Assembly (NCBI RefSeq): GCF_030272615.1
Contig: NC_081413.1
Coordinates: forward strand, 608,816,209-608,880,208
Source of the DNA: Cryptomeria japonica
Taxonomy: Eukaryota > Streptophyta > Pinopsida > Cupressales > Cupressaceae
Direction of reading: 5' to 3'
Length of the DNA stretch: 64,000 nucleotides
Shown here one piece after another: positions 58,121-64,000 of this stretch; position 1 is the first letter of the stretch, and every line of letters begins with the position of its first letter. The translations under genes were made by a program, and so were the position numbers. The notes below the pieces were generated by a model, which had not been told where the DNA came from, did no database searches, and worked only from the letters and a program-made list of their open reading frames with translations.

Positions 58121-60335
58121 TGCTTGAATCTAATATCTTTTTGAATGTTTTGTGAAGTTGCAGATTTTTTTGTGGAGAAATTGCAGATTTTTCTTCTAAG
58201 AAAAAACAGTCATAATCAATTGATCACATAAAAAATTTCGTGTAGAATTAAAATAAACGATTTCTGGGTATATTAGATCACGTTTTTCCCTTTCCAGATC
58301 ATCTTACGGTTTGTGATTTGGATAAATTTTGAGGAAGTTATGACATTTATAATTATGCTGCTGTAAATGGTCAAAATTTTCAAAAACAAAATCATGCAAC
58401 CTTCATCTAGATTAATTTAGCTTGGCAAATTAATCATGCATTCATGCAAATTTTATCAAGATTAATCTAGGGTGGTAAATTTGATAATTTTCACATAGAT
58501 TAATCTAAGAGGACAAAGAATCACAACTTTTATGGATTAATTTTGATGGTGATTCATTTTTCTTGATTCTCTAACATTGTTGGTAGCTTTGTGGAAAAAC
58601 GCTTGACAAAGAATTATTTCACAAACTACTAATGAATTATTTGCAGGTTCGCTAGTCAAAGACCAAACAAATTAAACTTCTGACTTGGTGATTTTGCAGG
58701 TTGCCTTGGACATACAACTAAACTTTGTGTTTGCAATTAATATTTAGGCACCTAGTGATTTCTAAATAGGATGGAATGAATGCATGTTTTTGCTTTGATT
58801 GTTGAGTGTGACATTGGAGTAGGAGAGTATGCTCTCATCCTTCTTAGGGTGATCAGAAATCTAGATCTTCGATACCATGCTCATGTCTTTGATTGTGTGT
58901 CACCTTTAGAGGGCCTGCCTTCCCGACCACTTTGCTTTTGCAAGCAAGTGATAATCGTGAGAAGGGAACGACCCAAAGTGAGTACGGCTAGAATACCTTG
59001 GCATTCTAACTCACTATAAACAAATACCTGATGGGCGAAAGCTTTGAAGGAAGGGTTACGTGGGAATTTTAGTTACTTGGGAAGTGATGACCCTTGAACT
59101 CTTTCTCATATCAACATTGAAGTAGGGCCTCTTGGTCTAAATCGTGCTTGCACGACTACATTTGTTTGGTATCTTGATGGGCTTAATGTCTCAATCACGC
59201 TTGCGTGACATCAAGGAGTAACACTTAACAGAAATCCTTACTAAACACCTTGTATTTAGAGGCCAAAAATCCTTCTAGTTGCTTGAGAAGGACAAGTTCG
59301 GATACTTGGAAGAGATACTAAGTTCGCCATGGGGAGATTTCCATGGGGACTGATGCTTGGCTGCCCTGAGAAGTGAGTGCCATGGAGGGGAGCCCGTGGG
59401 GTCAAGCATCTATGTATTCTCCTTGAATCCCATAATGAGTCTACCTCTCAAGTACCTAATGTCCTTGCCTACCATAAGAAATGTGGGAATGAGCATGATT
59501 GTCATGAGTCTAAGTTGAAATATCTTCTCTTCTTTGTTTGTCAAAAGTTGAGTTGTGTCTCATTTCAAAAACAAGACAAATTGATTAAAAAAAAAGGTTA
59601 AACACAAGAACATTTCATCCAACAAGGTTCAAAACACCTTCAAACATGGTTGTCAAACATTGTTCAAAGTCTTGTCTCAACATTCATGTCACTTAGATTT
59701 AGGTGCATCTTAGGTTTGCATTTTGCAAAGTCATTGGCAAGTACCAAGGTTAGGTTTCACCTAAGTCATACTCCTTTGCATATCAATAAGAGTCACCCAT
59801 TGCATGTGTCCTCTTGCATTAGAGTCATACCAATTTCATACATTTGCATTTGCATACCCTAGGTCTCTTCATCAAGCTTAGGTCATTATCATATCATATT
59901 AGGGTCATTTGCATAGTAATTGTTCCTTTGCATATAGTGTCAAAACTAGGTTTTGTCATACTTGAGTAATCCAAATCTTTGATAAACCCTAAGTCATTGT
60001 TAGGAAGTCTAGACCTTATCAAACCTTTTCTCTTTTTGTCATTATTGTCATTTGGTCAAACCTAGCTTAGTATCCAAGCATATAGGGGAGACATTGTCAT
60101 TTTGTCCTTTTGTCACTTGGTCCTTTTGTCCTTTGAGGTCTAGACATCATTTCAATTTCCTAAGGGTCTCTTTTTAGATTTGCATTTCAAAAAGTTTGTC
60201 AAAATTTTGAAAAACAACAAAAACATAGATTGCATTCTTGCCATAGATTGCATTTTCATTCATTTAGTTTGCATTTAGTTGCATATCATATATTATCCTT
60301 GAAAAATTCCAAAAATATTGCATTTGCATAGTGAC
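58121..60335 (+). other. Long leader of right-hand element
   Basis: About 2.2 kb with no supportable gene. TAGATTAATYTAG-like words recur four times at 58410-58515. Small ORFs (58780-59019, 59377-59601, 59650-59862) show no domain. Confidence 0.5.
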
Positions 60336-63200
60336 ATGTCTATTGAAACAAGGTTCCAAGCACCAATGATGCAACAAAGTTTGACATATCAACCGACAAT
60401 GCAATCACAATTATATCCAACCCAACAACAAGGCAATATTGGTCAAACTTTTCATGATGATGTAAATGTCCAAATACAAAAACTAGAGGAGAAGCTAGCT
60501 CGAGAAAATGAGATATTGGAACAAAAAGTGAAAAACATTGCGAATAATAGATCACAAGTGTCCAAAATGTTTCGAAAATTTCCAGGTCGAAATCCAAATA
60601 TCAAGCCAATTGATGTAAGATCTCTTCTTGAACGATCAGACATACCAGCTCTCCTCTCCCAAATAGAGATGATGAAACAATTTCAAGAAAAGAGACAACA
60701 TCAATTTCAACATTATGTGCCTCCACAACAAGAACAAGAAGGTGTTTACTATCAATCAAATTTTCAACCATCACAACCAATTGTTCAACATTTCCAAAAG
60801 ACACAACCAACGGTCCAACATATACAACCAATACATCCAATGGTTCAACCAATTGTTCAACATATACAACCAATACAACCAATGGTCCAATTTGAACAAT
60901 ATGTCCAACCAACAATACAATGTCAACAAATAGTTCAACCAATGGTGGAATATCAACAAGTTCAATCAACATATCAATGTCAACAACTACAACCAAACAT
61001 TCAAAAACAAAGGTTGCAACACACACCAAGCCAAGTTTCAAACATGTCAGAACAATTGAACCAAGTCCAATATCAAAACATGACATCAAATAAAAAACAA
61101 GTTCATATTCCAGGTCCAATCATGTCAAAACCTCGAAAGAAAGGTGGCTTTATTGCAATGCTCTTAAGGAAATTACCAAGTGAGTTCTTTGAGGAAGATC
61201 AAGATAATACAATTGTGTCTAGCAATGCCTCATCCCCCCATAAACAAATTGACTCTCCAGTGGCATCTATCCCTACATCTTTAGAAGTTTCACAAGAATC
61301 TTCCATGTTGTCCTCATCAAACAATACACCCAAGGATGCAATTAGCCAAGGGCTATCCATAATTGATTGCCAAGATAATCCAATTCACCCAATGCCACCA
61401 TGCACTTTATTGCCATTACCTGTTTTAGAGGACCCCATTTGAAGTCCCTCTTCCTCATGTTTAAGCATTGATTCCTTGCCAGAATCCATCACAAATGTTC
61501 AAAGTGCATTTCCTTCAAGCCAAAGCATTAATCCCTTGTCAGAATCCTCCATGCATATCCAAAGTCCAACCTCATGTCAAGAGGATAATTTAGAGCATGA
61601 AGAAAGATGTCTTGAAATAGATCAAGATCAAGATCTTGAAACCTTATCATCCCATCCAATTGTCGACCAGGATCCCATTTCCCCAGACACTCACAATAAT
61701 TCCCCTATTCTTGTCCATCCTACCCAAAGTCCTATTGACACTCCATTCCTTGAGCAAGATCAAGATATCCTAGTCCATCCAATCCCAAACAATCCCCTTC
61801 CATTTCATGAAAAAAATGTCCTTTCAAATCCCATTGACATTCCACTTTCTAAGAAAGATCAAGATATCCCTTCCATCCTTTCTGATGATCCCATTGAAAT
61901 TCAAGAGCAAAGCACCTTTAAAGAGGATTCCAATGATCTTCCTCCTTGTCAAGATCAAATTATTCCTTCAGATCCTCCACAAGATCCACTTGTTCCTCCA
62001 TCTCCACATCCTAATCCAGCATATCCACTCCAAGATTGCCTTTCTTTTGATGATCCCATTATTTTTCCCATTCCATCTCTTGAAGAGCTTGTCATTGAAC
62101 CATGTCCACTACACAATCCTAGTCCCCCTCATGATCCTAATCCCCCTCATGATTCTAACGTGTCAGTGCAAGATGTTCATGAACCCTCAACATGCATAAT
62201 GGGTTCTTCCACTTTGGTGCAATCCGATCCACTTCAAGATCTCATTATTTCTCTCATATCATATCCACCTCATAATGGACTCGCATCTTCTTCCCAAAGA
62301 AAAGAGTATCCTACAAGTCAAGATATTCATAAAGGCAAAGGAGTAGACCTTCATGAGAAAGAACCCCTCCATATCAAAGAAGATCTTAAGGGTCATGTCT
62401 ACACAACTCACTCTCAAGACGTTGGTATCCCTCCATCAAAATCAAAACATACACCTTCCCCTCCATACCTTCCATCCATCTTAGGTCCTTATATTCCTTC
62501 ATCCTCTATCCAAGGTCAGCAAAGGCACACATCCTTGAGTAAATTTCATAAATCCAAAAGAACTCCATTTCATTCATATCCATCCATGCATTCCTTTACT
62601 CCTCCAAGCAATTTGGATGCCAAGTATAAGCATCATAAGTCTAGCAATCCACATGTATTCAAGGATCAACATGTCCAATATAATCGACATGTCAAAACAA
62701 AGAACAAATTGATCTATAAAGAAAAAGAAATATCCAAAAGGCCGCAAAGGCCCACTGAGCAAAATAAAGCAAAGTCAATATATATATGGGTTCCTAAATC
62801 CCTTGTGCAAGCAATGCACTCCAAGGAACCACAAAAGCATGAAAAATCAAAAACCATGTGGATCCCTAAGTGGCTCCTTGAAGGACAAAAGCCTAAAGAA
62901 ACATACAACTTGGCATCCAAAGTTGCTATTCCTCCATCCAAAGCTCTCAAATCTGTTCCTCCATCACCTTCTTCATCCGTTTTGGGCCCTTATGTCCCAA
63001 AATCCATAGCTATTCCTTCCTCAAAATCTCAATATCCGAAATACGTCTTTCCTCCATTAGTCCATCACCCCTCAAGGTGTGTGCCAATGTCGATCTTGCC
63101 AAAATTTCTATCCACTCAAGCCCAATTCTTCCAATACCCTATCCATTATCCAATGCATATTTTCCATCCTTCGATCCCTTTGATCCCATCCTTTGCATAA
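60336..63200 (+). pseudogene. Gln/Pro-rich ORF of a non-autonomous Tat-type element
   Basis: The frame from ATG 60336 to TAA 63200 (about 955 codons) has a single stop, TGA 61440. Residues 1-45 are Gln/Met-rich, and about 45-75 form a likely coiled coil (QIQKLEEKLARENEILEQ). A conserved-looking basic patch follows (MFRKFPGRNPNIKPIDVRSL). Next comes a repeat region of VQHIQP/QPMVQ units (about 140-230). A second basic patch (SKPRKKGGFIAMLLRKLPSE) precedes a very long Pro/Ser/Asp/His-rich region with PIDIPL/DQDI repeats. No gag, protease or RT motif is visible. Its place after PBS and leader suggests it replaces gag-pol. I do not recognise the family; a diverged gag N-terminus or Tat-type ORF1 is possible. 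Confidence 0.7.
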
Positions 63201-64000
63201 ATCCTTGCCTTAGTTTCATCTCATTTTCCATGTCCTCATCCTACCAACGTCTTTGAGCATACTTTCAAAGGTCATGGTCCATTTATTTCAAGGTTACTAT
63301 CCAAAAAAAAAAAAAAGATGTTTGAGTCCTTCTTCCATCCCCTATCATGTGTCCATCTTCTATTGAAAAAGTCAAAATACAAAAAAAAAAAAAAAAAAAA
63401 GACAAAAAAAGAAAAAAAAGTAAAGAAAAATAATTCGTCCACTGGTGAAAACCTGGCAAACAGGCGCCTTGGGCAAGTACCGTGATGAAAACTTGGCAAA
63501 CAGGCGTCATGCGTAATTTATGAACTTCTTGCACACCACACTTGGGGGCAGGTTTCCTCCTTCATATCCTATTGCCCTTCATTATCCTATCATACCATGT
63601 CGTTACCCTTCATGTCTTATCATCCCTCATGTCCATTTTCCCTTTCCACCTTTGATCTTGACAAGGCTGACGATCTTCATGAGCATCATGCATCTTGTTT
63701 GCAGCTTTCAGTCTATCATAGCTTTTGGTCATTTATCCATTTGCTTATTATAACCTTTCATCCATATTCCCTGGCTTATTGCAACTTTCTGCCACTATCC
63801 CGTATCCTATCCTGACCTTCAGTCCATGTCCTTTATCCATTCTTGGTCTTGCTTATCCTATCCATATCTTATCACTATCCAAACACTCTTTTTCATTCCT
63901 TGATCTTGATCTGACATAAGGATGCAAAATTTAAACATGGTTTCAAATACCTCTTGACATGTCCCTCATGCCATTTCATTGCTTTACATTGTCATATCCA
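63201..64000 (+). other. Post-ORF region of right-hand element
   Basis: Begins with A-rich runs (63301-63316, 63380-63420), then holds the tandem motif containing GAAAACCTGGCAAACAGG (63444-63468) and GAAAACTTGGCAAACAGG (about 63487-63504). The phrase CACACTTGGGGGCAGG at 63538, a type of sequence often seen just after pol in plant gypsy elements, comes next. The rest is C/T-rich with TATCC/CATCC words and no gene. The element continues past the window end. Confidence 0.6.
63436..63512 (+). repeat. Two-copy conserved post-ORF motif
   Basis: Two copies of GGTGAAAAC(C/T)TGGCAAACA (each followed by GGCG) with a ~39-base period, separated by CTTGGGCAAGTACCG. One 25-base stretch is identical to the motif after the integrase of the first element (24509-24533, minus strand). 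Confidence 0.88.

Overview
The window reads as repeat-rich intergenic DNA from a large plant nuclear genome. The evidence is a plant-type U6 snRNA gene with USE and TATA elements, a plant secondary-product glycosyltransferase (PSPG box), plant L1-type LINE sequence, Ty1/copia remnants and Ty3/gypsy elements of the Tat lineage carrying an antisense plant-mobile-domain ORF. The extremely low gene density and heavily mutated transposons suggest a conifer or other large-genome seed plant, but the species cannot be fixed from the sequence. I see no intact protein-coding host gene. The only apparently functional non-transposon gene is U6 (1341-1442).

Layout. 1-4 kb: U6, an AT-rich repeat cluster, duplicated (CT)n microsatellites and a three-copy ~359-bp tandem repeat. 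4.5-6.6 kb: a minus-strand multi-exon gene remnant with preserved splice sites. 7.4-16 kb: a UGT pseudogene (13727-15158), dispersed fragments of the same locus, two tRNA-derived SINEs (one with a perfect 19-bp target-site duplication), an unidentified decayed coding segment (11.5-12.2 kb) and AT-rich filler. 16.1-16.8 kb: a ~327-bp tandem repeat.

17608-36947 is one complete, decayed Tat-lineage Ty3/gypsy element on the minus strand. It is 19.3 kb long and flanked by AGGGT on both sides. It has long LTRs, PBS, gag, protease, a G-patch-like segment, RT, two RNase H domains, integrase, an antisense PMD ORF read from the plus strand, and PPT. A solo LTR with ATATG target duplications is nested in its leader. 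Two inverted arrays of the palindrome AGCGCT lie inside the element near its two ends, each reading in the sense of the transcript that would start from that end.

37-44 kb holds a diverged copy of the 9-9.9 kb region interrupted by a 366-bp TRIM element, a LINE ORF1-like fragment, a copia integrase remnant and a large unexplained inverted repeat. 46012-53886 is a near-full-length L1-type LINE (minus strand) with poly(A), long target duplication, ORF1 and ORF2, inactivated by stops and frameshifts and by a Asp-to-Asn change in its RT active-site motif.

54.1-64 kb contains a second antisense PMD ORF, then PPT, one LTR (56547-58095) and a PBS in direct succession, then a long leader and a ~955-codon Gln/Pro-rich ORF (60336-63200, one stop). 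After that ORF comes a short conserved motif also found just after the integrase of the first element. This looks like two related Tat-type elements sharing one LTR, the right one probably non-autonomous and continuing beyond the window. The most unusual material is this Tat-related system: GCGC-core leader arrays, antisense PMD ORFs with very different C-termini, and the replacement of gag-pol by a Q/P-rich ORF.
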